From: Candidatus Symbiothrix sp.
Lineage (GTDB): Bacteria > Bacteroidota > Bacteroidia > Bacteroidales > Azobacteroidaceae
Assembly: GCA_031284765.1 (NCBI GenBank)
Contig: JAITXK010000063.1
Coordinates: forward strand, 1-17,934
DNA length: 17,934 bases
Reading direction: 5' to 3'
Part shown: positions 7,707 to 16,476 of the stretch, one piece after another
Layout: each line of letters starts with the position of its first letter
How positions within the stretch are numbered: position 1 is the first letter of the stretch
Made by a program: the position numbers and the translations under genes
The notes under the pieces: model-generated
Told to the model about the DNA's origin: nothing
The model's input: the letters and a program-made list of their open reading frames with translations, nothing else
The model's database searches: none

Positions 7707-7866
7707 ACAAATTGCATATATAATTGTCATCATTATTTTGCTTCTCGTTTCCTCTCAGTTGATGAAAAAAATACAAAAGGCACCGAAAAAACCGCTATTT
7801 CCTCTAATAGAGGAAGAAGAATTCAATGATGAAACAGAAGAAAAGGACGAAGAAGAGGAATCATGA
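7696..7866 (+). CDS. Small single-pass membrane protein with acidic tail, function unknown
   Basis: A 56-residue protein: a short N-terminus, one membrane helix (about residues 6-20, 'IAYIIVIIILLLVSS'), a basic stretch 'KKIQKAPKK', then a strongly acidic tail 'EEEEFNDETEEKDEEEES'. The basic side suggests that the C-terminus lies in the cytoplasm. The ATG at 7696 overlaps the end of galM by 11 nt; an in-frame ATG at 7684 would add four residues. The stop overlaps the start of murF/alr in an ATGA (7863-7866), which suggests translational coupling. The tight packing supports a real gene. I do not recognise a family. A role as an accessory of the following wall enzyme is inferred from position alone. 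Confidence 0.65.
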   Translation: MPYKQIAYIIVIIILLLVSSQLMKKIQKAPKKPLFPLIEEEEFNDETEEKDEEEES

Positions 7867-10340
7867 CTCACTCTATTATTGAAATCGGTTCTGCCATTCA
7901 TGCCCACACCACGAGTTTACAGGATGCAGAAATACGCATTTTATTAACGGACAGCCGCTCCCTCTCGGAAGCGGCTGCCACTCTTTTTTTTGCTTTGCCC
8001 ACCGAACACAACGACGGACATCGCTACATTGCGGATTTGTACGAAAAAGGCGTCCGCAATTTTGTTGTTCAACACGATTTTGACGGGAGGAAGCGCATGC
8101 CCGACGCCAACTGCCTGTGGGTAAACGATACGCTTACCGCCTTGCAACAATTAGCTTCCCTGCATCGCCAACTCTTTGACATTCCGGTTATTGGAATTAC
8201 CGGTAGCAACGGCAAAACCATCGTCAAAGAATGGTTGTATCAATTGTTGCACGACCGTTTTTCGGTAGTCCGTTCACCCAGAAGTTATAATTCACAAACC
8301 GGCGTTCCGCTGTCGGTTTGGCAATTGAATGAACAAACGCAATTAGGCATTTTCGAGGCGGGCATTTCTCTGCCGAATGAAATGGAGAAACTCGAATCCA
8401 TTATCCGCCCGACTATCGGTATTTTTACAACCCTCGGCGAGGCGCATCAGGAAAACTTTGCGTCGCAGGAAGAAAAATGTTTGGAAAAACTCAAGCTGTT
8501 TGCATCAACCGATACCATTATTTATAACGAAGACCAAACAGTGGTAAAATACTGTATGGAAAAGGCCGATTTGGTGACTAAAACCATTGCCTGGTCTGTG
8601 CAAAACAAACAGGCGTCGTTGTTCATCTCAAATATTGAAAAAGCAATCGACCACACCCGTATCAATGCCCAATGGAATCTACGTCCATGCGAACACGCGA
8701 TATCTATTCAAATTCCTTTTACGGACGATGCTTCGATAGAAAATGCCATCCATTGCCTGGCTTTGACCCTGTTTTTAGCTCCCGACCTAAGCGATCTACC
8801 GTCCCGTTTCGATAAATTAGACCCGGTGGCCATGCGCTTGGACGTCAGCAAAGGCATCAACGGCAATATATTAATTAATGACACTTACAATTCCGATATT
8901 AATTCCTTGTCGATTGCGCTGGATTTCATGGCGCGCCGTTCGGGCGAAAACCAATTGAAACAAGTGCTGATACTGTCCGATATTCTACAATCGGGCTTGG
9001 TGCCGGCTGCTTTTTACCGCAAGGTTGCAGCATTGGTCGAACAAAATCAGGTACAGCATATTATCGGCATCGGCCCTAATTTGCTGTCCCATTCCAATCT
9101 TTTCGGCATGGAAAAGGATTTCTTTCCCACGACCGAAAGTTTTCTACATTCGGGTATTTGGCGCAAATTGAAACACTCGCTGATTTTAATCAAAGGCTCA
9201 CGCCAATCGCGTTTTGAACGTATTTCGGAACAATTGTCCGAAAAAGCCCACCAAACCATCTTGGAAGTCAATTTAGACGCCATCATACACAACCTCAAGC
9301 ATTTTCGTTCCAAATTAAGACCGGCAACCAAGGTGATTTGTATGGTCAAAGCCTTTGGCTACGGCATCGGTTCTTACGAATTGGCAAAAACCTTGCAGGA
9401 ACGCGGTGCGGATTATTTGGCCGTAGCATTGGCCGATGAAGGCGCGGAACTGCGACGCGAAGGTATCACGATGCCGATTATGGTCATGAATCCCGAAGAA
9501 CATGCTTTCAACACCCTGTTGGAATATCATTTAGAGCCGGAAATATACAACCTCAACCTGCTGGAAGCGATTATCCACGAAACCAAACGGCGGGGAATTG
9601 TGAATTATCCAATTCACATCAAGTTAGATACAGGCATGAGCCGCTTGGGCTTCGACCGGAAAGACATTCCCCTTGCAGCCGAAAAGCTGAATGAACAAAA
9701 CGGCGTGACCGTCAAATCGGTTTTCTCGCATCTGGCGGGAAGCGACTCGCCGCTGTTAGATGATTTTACGCATCAACAAATCGAACAATTTACGCAAGAA
9801 TCCAAAGCATTGGAACAACTGCTGGGCTATCCGGTATGGCGCCACATCCTGAATTCGGCAGGCATCGAACGTTTTGCCGAAGCGCAATTCGACCTCGTGC
9901 GTTTAGGCATCGGCCTCTACGGTATCTCTGCGATAGACAATGCCTTGCTAAAGCCCGTGGCCACGCTGAAAACCCGCATCCTGCAAATCCGTGAGATAGA
10001 ACCGGATGTTACTGTCGGCTATAATCGCAACGGCGTCATCTCCCGAAAATCAAGAATTGCGTGCATTCCCATTGGTTATGCCGACGGATTAGATCGCCGC
10101 TTAGGCAACGGAAAAGGCAATGTACTGATCAACGGACAACTCTGCCCCTTCATCGGCAATATCTGCATGGATATTTGCATGGTGGATGTGACCAATATAG
10201 CAGCCAAAGAGGGCGATACGGCCATTATCTTCGGCGAACAAATTACCATCAGCCGGTTGGCTGAACAGTTGGAAACCATTCCCTACGAAATTCTAACATC
10301 CATTTCGCCACGTGTGAAACGAATTTACTATAAAGAATAA
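7863..10340 (+). CDS. Bifunctional MurF ligase / alanine racemase fusion
   Basis: The 825-residue fusion joins a MurF-like ligase to alanine racemase, an arrangement known in Bacteroidota. The N-terminal half (about 1-460) has the ATP loop 'GITGSNGKT' (111-119), a 'K..LF' lysine (about 209) where Mur ligases carry a carbamylated lysine, and 'NDTYNSDINSL' (339-349). MurF adds D-Ala-D-Ala to the UDP-MurNAc-tripeptide. The C-terminal half (about 465-825) is a PLP-dependent alanine racemase. It has the PLP lysine 496 in 'MVKAFGYG', 'KLDTGMSRLGF', the catalytic Tyr720 in 'VGYNRNG', 'IPIGYADG' and 'NICMDICM'. It converts L-Ala to D-Ala for cell-wall synthesis in the cytoplasm. The racemase half looks fully intact. 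The MurF half has Ile where most Mur ligases have a second Thr after GKT, and many Bacteroidota also have a separate MurF, so this half may act differently. It is coupled to the small membrane gene upstream, with 4 nt to the next gene. Confidence 0.93.
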   Translation: MTHSIIEIGSAIHAHTTSLQDAEIRILLTDSRSLSEAAATLFFALPTEHNDGHRYIADLYEKGVRNFVVQHDFDGRKRMPDANCLWVNDTLTALQQLASLHRQLFDIPVIGITGSNGKTIVKEWLYQLLHDRFSVVRSPRSYNSQTGVPLSVWQLNEQTQLGIFEAGISLPNEMEKLESIIRPTIGIFTTLGEAHQENFASQEEKCLEKLKLFASTDTIIYNEDQTVVKYCMEKADLVTKTIAWSVQNKQASLFISNIEKAIDHTRINAQWNLRPCEHAISIQIPFTDDASIENAIHCLALTLFLAPDLSDLPSRFDKLDPVAMRLDVSKGINGNILINDTYNSDINSLSIALDFMARRSGENQLKQVLILSDILQSGLVPAAFYRKVAALVEQNQVQHIIGIGPNLLSHSNLFGMEKDFFPTTESFLHSGIWRKLKHSLILIKGSRQSRFERISEQLSEKAHQTILEVNLDAIIHNLKHFRSKLRPATKVICMVKAFGYGIGSYELAKTLQERGADYLAVALADEGAELRREGITMPIMVMNPEEHAFNTLLEYHLEPEIYNLNLLEAIIHETKRRGIVNYPIHIKLDTGMSRLGFDRKDIPLAAEKLNEQNGVTVKSVFSHLAGSDSPLLDDFTHQQIEQFTQESKALEQLLGYPVWRHILNSAGIERFAEAQFDLVRLGIGLYGISAIDNALLKPVATLKTRILQIREIEPDVTVGYNRNGVISRKSRIACIPIGYADGLDRRLGNGKGNVLINGQLCPFIGNICMDICMVDVTNIAAKEGDTAIIFGEQITISRLAEQLETIPYEILTSISPRVKRIYYKE

Positions 10341-10344
10341 CACT

Positions 10345-11487
10345 ATGCCACTGTCAAAACATTCATCTTTACAAGTCCGTTGGGGGCTTGCGGTCGTTTT
10401 TTTCATTTTTATAACGGCTACTTCCAAAGGAAACAGCAAAGAAACCCCTCAAAACACAGAACTAAAACACAAAATCGGACAAATGCTCATCATCGGCTTC
10501 CGGGGCATGGAACTGCAAGCCAATAATCACATCATCGCCGACATTCAGCAACGCCACATCAGCGGAGTAATTTTATTCGATTACGATGCACCAAGCAAAA
10601 AATACGGAAGAAACATCAGCAACCCGAAACAACTGAAGCAATTAAGCGCAGATTTGCAGAAACTGACCAACGAGAAACTCATTATCTCCATCGATCAGGA
10701 AGGGGGGAAAGTGAATCGCTTAAAGGCCAAATACGGTTTCCCCGCTTCGGTTTCCGCCGAATATCTGGGCAAAATCAATAACGAAGACAGCACCCGATAT
10801 TACGCCTCCATCTGTGCCAAAACATTGAAAGCCCATGGCATCAATCTCAATTTTGCGCCTTGTGTCGATGTCAATCTCAATCCGAAGAACCCGATTATCG
10901 GCGGCGTACAACGGAGTTTTTCCAAAGACACCACGACCATCATCCGTCACGCCCAATGGTGGTTGGAAACCCAACAATCGCTCGGTGTAATTGGCAGCCT
11001 CAAGCACTTTCCCGGGCACGGGAGTTCGTCCGCCGACACACATTTAGGAAACGTTGACGTCAGCAAAACATGGAACACCTGCGAGTTAGCCCCCTACCGC
11101 CAACTGATTCAAACCGGCCAAGTACACGTCGTGATGACTTCCCACATTTTCAACGCCCATTTAGACCCCCACTACCCCGCCACCCTATCCAAAGCCATCC
11201 TGACGGATATTCTCCGCCAACAACTGCATTTCAAAGGGGTGATCATTACCGATGATTTGGCGATGGGCGCCCTGGTCAAAAACTACTCGTTGGAAGCAAT
11301 CCTGGAACACGCCATCAATGCCGGCGCCGATTTGCTCTGTCTTTCCAACAACGGTGAAACCTACGACCCTTGCATTGCTCAAAAAGCCGTAGATATTATT
11401 TTCAAATTGGTAAAATCGGGTAAAATCGCGCCTGAAACTATTGACGCTTCGTACAAGCGGATTCAAGAATTGAAACGTTTGTTATAG
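10345..11487 (+). CDS. Exported glycoside hydrolase family 3, NagZ-like beta-N-acetylhexosaminidase
   Basis: This is a single-domain GH3 enzyme of 380 residues, the size of NagZ plus an export signal. The N-terminus has a basic start and a hydrophobic stretch (about residues 14-26), which suggests a signal peptide and a periplasmic location. Family motifs: 'ISIDQEGGKVNRL' (about 114-126), the signature 'KHFPGHGSSSADTH' (220-233, giving the Asp/His acid-base dyad D231 and H233), and 'GVIITDDLAMGA' with nucleophile Asp303. The KHFPGHG...D.H motif separates NagZ-type N-acetylglucosaminidases from beta-glucosidases. The likely role is removing GlcNAc from peptidoglycan fragments or other exported amino-sugar chains. 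It lies 4 nt after the murF/alr gene, which supports a wall-related role. The C-terminal beta-lactamase domain seen in some Bacteroidota relatives is absent. Confidence 0.88.
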   Translation: MPLSKHSSLQVRWGLAVVFFIFITATSKGNSKETPQNTELKHKIGQMLIIGFRGMELQANNHIIADIQQRHISGVILFDYDAPSKKYGRNISNPKQLKQLSADLQKLTNEKLIISIDQEGGKVNRLKAKYGFPASVSAEYLGKINNEDSTRYYASICAKTLKAHGINLNFAPCVDVNLNPKNPIIGGVQRSFSKDTTTIIRHAQWWLETQQSLGVIGSLKHFPGHGSSSADTHLGNVDVSKTWNTCELAPYRQLIQTGQVHVVMTSHIFNAHLDPHYPATLSKAILTDILRQQLHFKGVIITDDLAMGALVKNYSLEAILEHAINAGADLLCLSNNGETYDPCIAQKAVDIIFKLVKSGKIAPETIDASYKRIQELKRLL

Positions 11488-11623
11488 ATTAAGTCTGTCG
11501 TCCACACCATGATTTGTACGCCAACATAAAAAGTTTGCGCCACCACCGATAATTGGACTGTTTTTTTATTCACAGCAAATAATGTATCAAGCATCCGCCC
11601 GTTTCGGAATATTTAGCCGACAT

Positions 11624-11654
11624 TTTTAACTTCCAAATATATTCCGTAAATTTG
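11624..11654 (+). promoter_or_regulatory. Predicted promoter of glnS-TPR-porin
   Basis: A perfect -7 box TAAATTTG (11647-11654) has a TTTT at 11624-11627, 19 nt upstream, in the -33 position. Transcription would start near 11660, leaving a leader of about 15 nt before the ATG at 11675. The rest of the 187-nt gap from 11488 holds a T run (11560-11567) without a convincing stem, and I see nothing else in it. Confidence 0.55.
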
Positions 11655-11674
11655 CCACCCTAATTCAATTAAGC

Positions 11675-13372
11675 ATGTCCACGGAAAATCTTACAAACGA
11701 AGAAAACAATAAAAGTCTCAATTTTATAGAAGAGATTGTAGTAAAAGATTTGGCAGAAGGCAAAAATGGAGGTCGTATTCAAACCCGCTTCCCGCCCGAA
11801 CCCAACGGTTATCTTCATATCGGCCACGCCAAAGCCATTTGCATGGATTTCGGCATCTCCCGGAATTATGGCGGCGTATGCAATCTTCGTTTCGATGATA
11901 CCAACCCTTCCAAAGAGGATGTGGAATATGTAGATTCCATTATGGAAGATATTCAGTGGCTGGGGTTTAACTGGAAAAATGTTTACTACGCATCCGATTA
12001 TTTTCAACAGTTGTGGGATTTTGCTGTACAACTGATTCAGACCGGCAAAGCGTATATTGATGAACAATCGTCCGAAACCATCGCCCAACAAAAGGGCACG
12101 CCAACGCGACCGGGTACTCATTCGCCCTACCGAGACCGCTCTATCGAAGAAAATCTGGCGCTATTCAATAAAATGAACAGTGGGGAAATTCCCGAAGGCG
12201 CCATGGTCTTGCGGGCAAAAATCGACATGGCCAACCCGAACATGCATTTCCGCGATCCGGTTATTTATCGTGTGATTCATCATCCGCATCACCGTACCGG
12301 CGCCAAATGGAAAGCCTATCCGATGTATGATTTCGCCCACGGCCAAAGCGATTATTTTGAAGGGGTTACCCACTCGATTTGCACACTCGAATTTGTTGTG
12401 CACCGTCCGTTATACGATTTGTTTGTGGACGAACTGAAAGAATTGCGCCCCGAAGACGGAGATTACCGCCCACGACAATACGAATTCAACCGTCTGAACT
12501 TGACTTACACCATGATGAGCAAACGCAAATTGCTACAACTGGTGCAGGAAGGTTTGGTCAGCGGTTGGGACGACCCGCGAATGCCAACCCTAACAGGCTT
12601 GCGCAGAAGAGGTTACACACCCGAATCCATCCGCAAGTTCGTGGATAAAATCGGGTACACCAAATTCGAGGCGTTGATTGATGTGGCTTTGCTCGAACAT
12701 TCGATCCGGGAAGATTTAAATGCCCGTGCCAAACGGGTTTCGGCCGTTATCGACCCTGTCAAACTGATTCTAACCAATTATCCCGAAGGCCAAGTCGAAA
12801 AGTTGGAGGCCGTGAATAATCCCGAAGATGAATCCATGGGCACGCACGAAATCGCTTTCACCCGCGAACTGTATATCGAACGCGAAGATTTCATGGAAGA
12901 TGCCCCGAAAAAGTTTTTCCGCATGACTCCCGGACAGGAAGTGCGCCTGAAAAACGCATATATTGTCAAATGTACCGGTGTGAAAAAAGCCGGTGACGGA
13001 ATCATTGAAGAAATTTATGCTCAATACGACCCGCACACCAAAAGCGGAATGCCCGAAGCCAACCGGAAAGTGAAAGGCACTTTGCATTGGGTGTCGGTAG
13101 AACACAGCCTGCCGGCGGAAGTGCGTTTGTACGACCGGCTGTTCAATGTGGAAAATCCCGCGGCGGAAGAAACGGATTTTCGTCAGTTACTGAATCCCGA
13201 AGCATTGACAGTGAAAACCGGAGCGCGCGTAGAAAAGGAATTAGCGAATGCTAAACCTCTTGACCACTTCCAATTCCAACGCATCGGCTATTTCAATGTA
13301 GACCCGGACTCCAGCAACGGCAAGCTCATTTTCAACCGGACAGTATCATTAAAAGATTCCAAAAACAAATAA
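11675..13372 (+). CDS. glnS: Glutaminyl-tRNA synthetase
   Basis: This cytoplasmic class I aminoacyl-tRNA synthetase charges tRNA-Gln with glutamine using ATP. The 565-residue protein shows the first class I signature 'PPEPNGYLHIGHAKA' (HIGH at 48-51) and the second 'MMSKRKL' (MSKRK at 281-285). The 'HSICTLEF' segment (233-240) typical of GlnRS rather than GluRS is also present. The C-terminal anticodon-binding beta-barrel region follows (about 345-565). Length is normal and no key residue is missing. A dedicated GlnRS means this organism need not rely on GatCAB to make Gln-tRNA. The ATG at 11675 lies just after a good promoter. The TPR gene begins 2 nt after the stop, so they are cotranscribed. 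Confidence 0.96.
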   Translation: MSTENLTNEENNKSLNFIEEIVVKDLAEGKNGGRIQTRFPPEPNGYLHIGHAKAICMDFGISRNYGGVCNLRFDDTNPSKEDVEYVDSIMEDIQWLGFNWKNVYYASDYFQQLWDFAVQLIQTGKAYIDEQSSETIAQQKGTPTRPGTHSPYRDRSIEENLALFNKMNSGEIPEGAMVLRAKIDMANPNMHFRDPVIYRVIHHPHHRTGAKWKAYPMYDFAHGQSDYFEGVTHSICTLEFVVHRPLYDLFVDELKELRPEDGDYRPRQYEFNRLNLTYTMMSKRKLLQLVQEGLVSGWDDPRMPTLTGLRRRGYTPESIRKFVDKIGYTKFEALIDVALLEHSIREDLNARAKRVSAVIDPVKLILTNYPEGQVEKLEAVNNPEDESMGTHEIAFTRELYIEREDFMEDAPKKFFRMTPGQEVRLKNAYIVKCTGVKKAGDGIIEEIYAQYDPHTKSGMPEANRKVKGTLHWVSVEHSLPAEVRLYDRLFNVENPAAEETDFRQLLNPEALTVKTGARVEKELANAKPLDHFQFQRIGYFNVDPDSSNGKLIFNRTVSLKDSKNK

Positions 13373-13374
13373 AC

Positions 13375-14478
13375 ATGCATCTATTCAACGATTTTGACAT
13401 GGATTTTGAAGAGGACGGACAAGAATCTTTTCCCGATTTCTATCTTGAATGGGACGAGTCGCTCTCCAATAACCGTTCGCCACATTTCGTAGAATCCGAT
13501 GAACTCTGCGAGATTATTGAAATCTATTTAAATGAATCGGAATTGGACAAAGCCCGGCAATCAATTCGTTATGCACTGCATTTTTATCCGAACGATTTAG
13601 AGATGATTTATGACATCTCCATCCTGCTGAACGACTTCGAACTGTGGGAAGATATTTTGACATTGGTCGAAGAATACAAAGAACAAGCCGATGTTTGGAT
13701 GGACGGAAATAAAATCTGTGCATTACTGCATTTGGGCATGGAAGAAGATGCTTTCCTGCTCTTCCAAGGCATGAAAAGCAAATATGAAAACGACTCTGAA
13801 AGCCTTTCAGTGATCTATCAGGCCATGTGCGAGGCGTTAATCGAAGTGGATTTGTTCGAGGCTTCGCTTGGCGTTATCAACGAAGCCGTTGAGCTTATGG
13901 GTGAACAGGTCGATTTTTATTGGCTTAAACTGCAAGCATTTGTTTCGTTGGAAGAAAAAGAAAAGGCCGTGGAAATAGCCGAAAAAATCGAACAAATCAA
14001 TCCTTGGGACACCGAAACATGGCTTCGCATAGGCGCCATCTATGCCGATGATTTGGACGAAGCCGAAAAAGCGATTGATGCCTTTGAATTTGCCGAATCC
14101 CTGGGCAGCAAACAGAGTTACATTACCCTGCGCCTGATTACGCTCTATGAAAAACAAGGCATCTACTTCAAAGCGCTGGAAAAAATCAAGGTATATCTGA
14201 AAGAAAACGAAGATGCCGGTCCTATCCATATCCTCGCAATCAATATGTGTTCCCAATTAAATCTGTGGGAGGAAGCTTTGCACTATGTGGATGAGGCGCT
14301 GAAGTTTGCCCCCGAAATCAGTTTGTTATATTTGTACAAAAGCAACTTTTTAGCCATGTTGGGCGAAATACAAAAAGCCAAATCCATCTTGAAAGAAGGC
14401 ATTCGAAAAACAGACGACAGCGAAGGTGAACTGATAAAGGAATTTACAAAATTACAGGAGCAATATCCCGATAATTAA
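13375..14478 (+). CDS. Tetratricopeptide repeat protein
   Basis: The 367-residue protein is acidic and almost entirely helical. It opens with an acidic stretch ('DFDMDFEEDGQESFPDFYLE') and continues with about eight to ten degenerate TPR-like helix pairs. Typical pieces are 'LDKARQSIRYALHFYPNDLE', 'EKAVEIAEKIEQINPWDTET', 'EALHYVDEALKFAPEISLLY' and 'GEIQKAKSILKEGI'. There is no signal peptide or membrane helix, so it is cytoplasmic. TPRs bind other proteins, and no enzymatic domain is present. It starts 2 nt after glnS and ends 9 nt before the porin, so it belongs to their operon. TPR proteins of this kind beside glnS look familiar from other Bacteroidales, but their partner is not known to me. 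Confidence 0.88.
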   Translation: MHLFNDFDMDFEEDGQESFPDFYLEWDESLSNNRSPHFVESDELCEIIEIYLNESELDKARQSIRYALHFYPNDLEMIYDISILLNDFELWEDILTLVEEYKEQADVWMDGNKICALLHLGMEEDAFLLFQGMKSKYENDSESLSVIYQAMCEALIEVDLFEASLGVINEAVELMGEQVDFYWLKLQAFVSLEEKEKAVEIAEKIEQINPWDTETWLRIGAIYADDLDEAEKAIDAFEFAESLGSKQSYITLRLITLYEKQGIYFKALEKIKVYLKENEDAGPIHILAINMCSQLNLWEEALHYVDEALKFAPEISLLYLYKSNFLAMLGEIQKAKSILKEGIRKTDDSEGELIKEFTKLQEQYPDN

Positions 14479-14487
14479 ACGATAACA

Positions 14488-16476
14488 ATGAATAAACACC
14501 TTGTCTTTGTCTTTTTTCTACTTCTTACCTGCCCTGCTTTCGGACAAGAACTGGAGGATGGGACAATCGCTAATGACAGCACGCGGACAGTTCCCGAAAT
14601 GAGCGTAGATACCACCAAAAGAATCTCTTATTGGCACATTACACGACGCACAGGCGAAATGTTCAAAGCCCTGCCCGATACTTTCCTGACTGATTATTTC
14701 AACCGCACCAATGTCGAGGGACAGAGCATTGCCATGGCCTATCTCGGCAATCTGGGCTTGCCCGGCGAATCGCGCATATTCTTTGAGCGCGATGACCGGT
14801 CACCATTTATGTTCGAAGACCCCTATTCCGCCTACATGCGCACACCCGAACGCTTCAATTTTCTCAATACGAAAATGCCACATACCAATCTCTCCTATCA
14901 GCGGGCGGGAGGCCGTATCTGGCGGGAAGAGCGTTTTCAGGCTTTGCTGACATCCAATTTCGGCAAAAAGCTGAATGTAGGTTTCGATGTAGATTATTTG
15001 TATGCACGGGGATTTTATCAATCACAGTCAGCCAAGCATTTGGACTGGGTGTTTTTCGGCAATTACTTGTCGGACAGGCATCAAGTGCATCTCTTTATCA
15101 ATCCAAAGGATTATACCAATGCCGAAAACGGCGGTATTCTCAATGATACGCTAATCACCCATCCCGGTTATGCCAACGACCAAAACATGACGACTCGCGA
15201 TATCCAAACCGCTCTGAGTAACGGCGAAAATACGACATGGAACCAACTCAAAGGCAATCAACTCTTTTTGAATTATCATTATAACTTGGGTTTTAAACGG
15301 AAAACGACCCGAATGGATGAGGAAGGCGACACCATCAAGCAGTTTATCCCGGTGTCAAGCATCATTTATACCTTCGATTACAAGACCTCTAAAAAGAAAT
15401 TCTATACAGCCGATTCCACTCAAGTGGCTGATTATTATGCCAATAAAATAGACAGATTTCCGAACCGGGAAGGCGGTGTCAACGACTCCATAGATTATTG
15501 GTCGTTGAGTAATACTTTGGCTTTGTCGCTGCGCGAAGGGTTTAGCCACTGGGCAAAATTCGATTTGACGGCGTTCATCACGCAGGACATCCGCACGTTT
15601 ACCATGATGGACCTGACAGATGTGAACTATACAGCCAATCAATCTTCTACAGTTGTTGGGGGCGAATTGGCCAAACGCACCGGCAAAATCCTGCGCTATC
15701 ACGGACAAGGAAGTCTGGGCATTTTGGGGGATAACTTAGGCGACCTGAATCTTTCGGGAACGATTGAAACACGCATTCCGGTTTGGGGCGATACGGCTTC
15801 CATTCAAGCCGATGCTTCGATTAAAAACCTGTCACCCACCTTGTTGGAGAACCATTACCGGAGCCGCTATTTTTGGTGGGACAACGATTTCAGTAACATC
15901 AAAAAAGTATATATCGGGGGAAAAATCGACATTCCACACACAAAAACTACGTTCAGCTTAGGTGTGGAAAACGTAAGTAATTACATCTATTTTCAAAACG
16001 ATGGATTGCCTGCGCAAGACGGTGGCAGTATTCAAATTTTGGCTGCACGATTAGACCAGAATTTTCAATTGCAAGCCTTGCATTGGAATAATCAGGTGGT
16101 GTATCAAACATCGAGTAATGAAGCAATCATTCCCCTGCCTGCTTTGGCGGCTTATACCAGTTTATACCTTCAATTCAAAATCGCCAAGGTGCTGACGATT
16201 CAAATGGGTGCGAATGCCCACTACTGGACAAAATATTACGCTCCAAGTTACGAACCGGCGACTCAACAATTTAAGATACAAGATAAAATCAAAGTCGGTA
16301 ACTACCCGCTCATCAGCGGATTCCTCAATTGCCATCTGAAACAAACCCGTTTCTTCCTCGAATATTATAATGCAAGTGCGATGTTTATTTCGCCAACGGA
16401 GTATTTTTCGTTGCCACACTATCCGGTAAATCCGGCCTTGCTTAAATTAGGCTTGTCTGTGGATTTTATTAATTGA
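14488..16476 (+). CDS. Putative porin (Porin_10 family outer-membrane protein)
   Basis: The protein has 662 residues with a clear signal peptide (MNKHLVFVFFLLLTCPAFGQ, cleavage after about residue 19). The rest is rich in alternating aromatic and polar strands with Tyr/Asn/Thr-rich loops, as expected for an outer-membrane beta-barrel. The order of features fits the Bacteroidota putative porins of the Porin_10 family: an Asp/Thr-rich linker, 'YWHITRRTGEMFKALPDTF', then 'AYLGNLGLPGESRIFFERDD', then the strand-rich body. It ends with '...LLKLGLSVDFIN', a terminal strand typical of barrels. It probably forms a channel for small solutes; substrate specificity is unknown. It is the last gene of the glnS operon. 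Its 3' end overlaps the convergent lnb gene by 30 nt, and there is no terminator between them. Confidence 0.87.
   Translation: MNKHLVFVFFLLLTCPAFGQELEDGTIANDSTRTVPEMSVDTTKRISYWHITRRTGEMFKALPDTFLTDYFNRTNVEGQSIAMAYLGNLGLPGESRIFFERDDRSPFMFEDPYSAYMRTPERFNFLNTKMPHTNLSYQRAGGRIWREERFQALLTSNFGKKLNVGFDVDYLYARGFYQSQSAKHLDWVFFGNYLSDRHQVHLFINPKDYTNAENGGILNDTLITHPGYANDQNMTTRDIQTALSNGENTTWNQLKGNQLFLNYHYNLGFKRKTTRMDEEGDTIKQFIPVSSIIYTFDYKTSKKKFYTADSTQVADYYANKIDRFPNREGGVNDSIDYWSLSNTLALSLREGFSHWAKFDLTAFITQDIRTFTMMDLTDVNYTANQSSTVVGGELAKRTGKILRYHGQGSLGILGDNLGDLNLSGTIETRIPVWGDTASIQADASIKNLSPTLLENHYRSRYFWWDNDFSNIKKVYIGGKIDIPHTKTTFSLGVENVSNYIYFQNDGLPAQDGGSIQILAARLDQNFQLQALHWNNQVVYQTSSNEAIIPLPALAAYTSLYLQFKIAKVLTIQMGANAHYWTKYYAPSYEPATQQFKIQDKIKVGNYPLISGFLNCHLKQTRFFLEYYNASAMFISPTEYFSLPHYPVNPALLKLGLSVDFIN

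Noticed and set aside
11488..11570. Terminator after the GH3 gene
   Set aside because: There is a T run at 11560-11567 but no convincing stem before it, so no terminator is called.
11634..11641. Minus-strand TATATTTG promoter-like box in the glnS gap
   Set aside because: It matches the consensus, but no minus-strand gene or RNA structure follows. It is likely chance in AT-rich sequence.
12161..13105. Several antisense open frames inside glnS (and likewise inside porin, murF/alr and PiT)
   Set aside because: They mirror the codon pattern of strong plus- or minus-strand genes, show no family motifs and lack their own start context.
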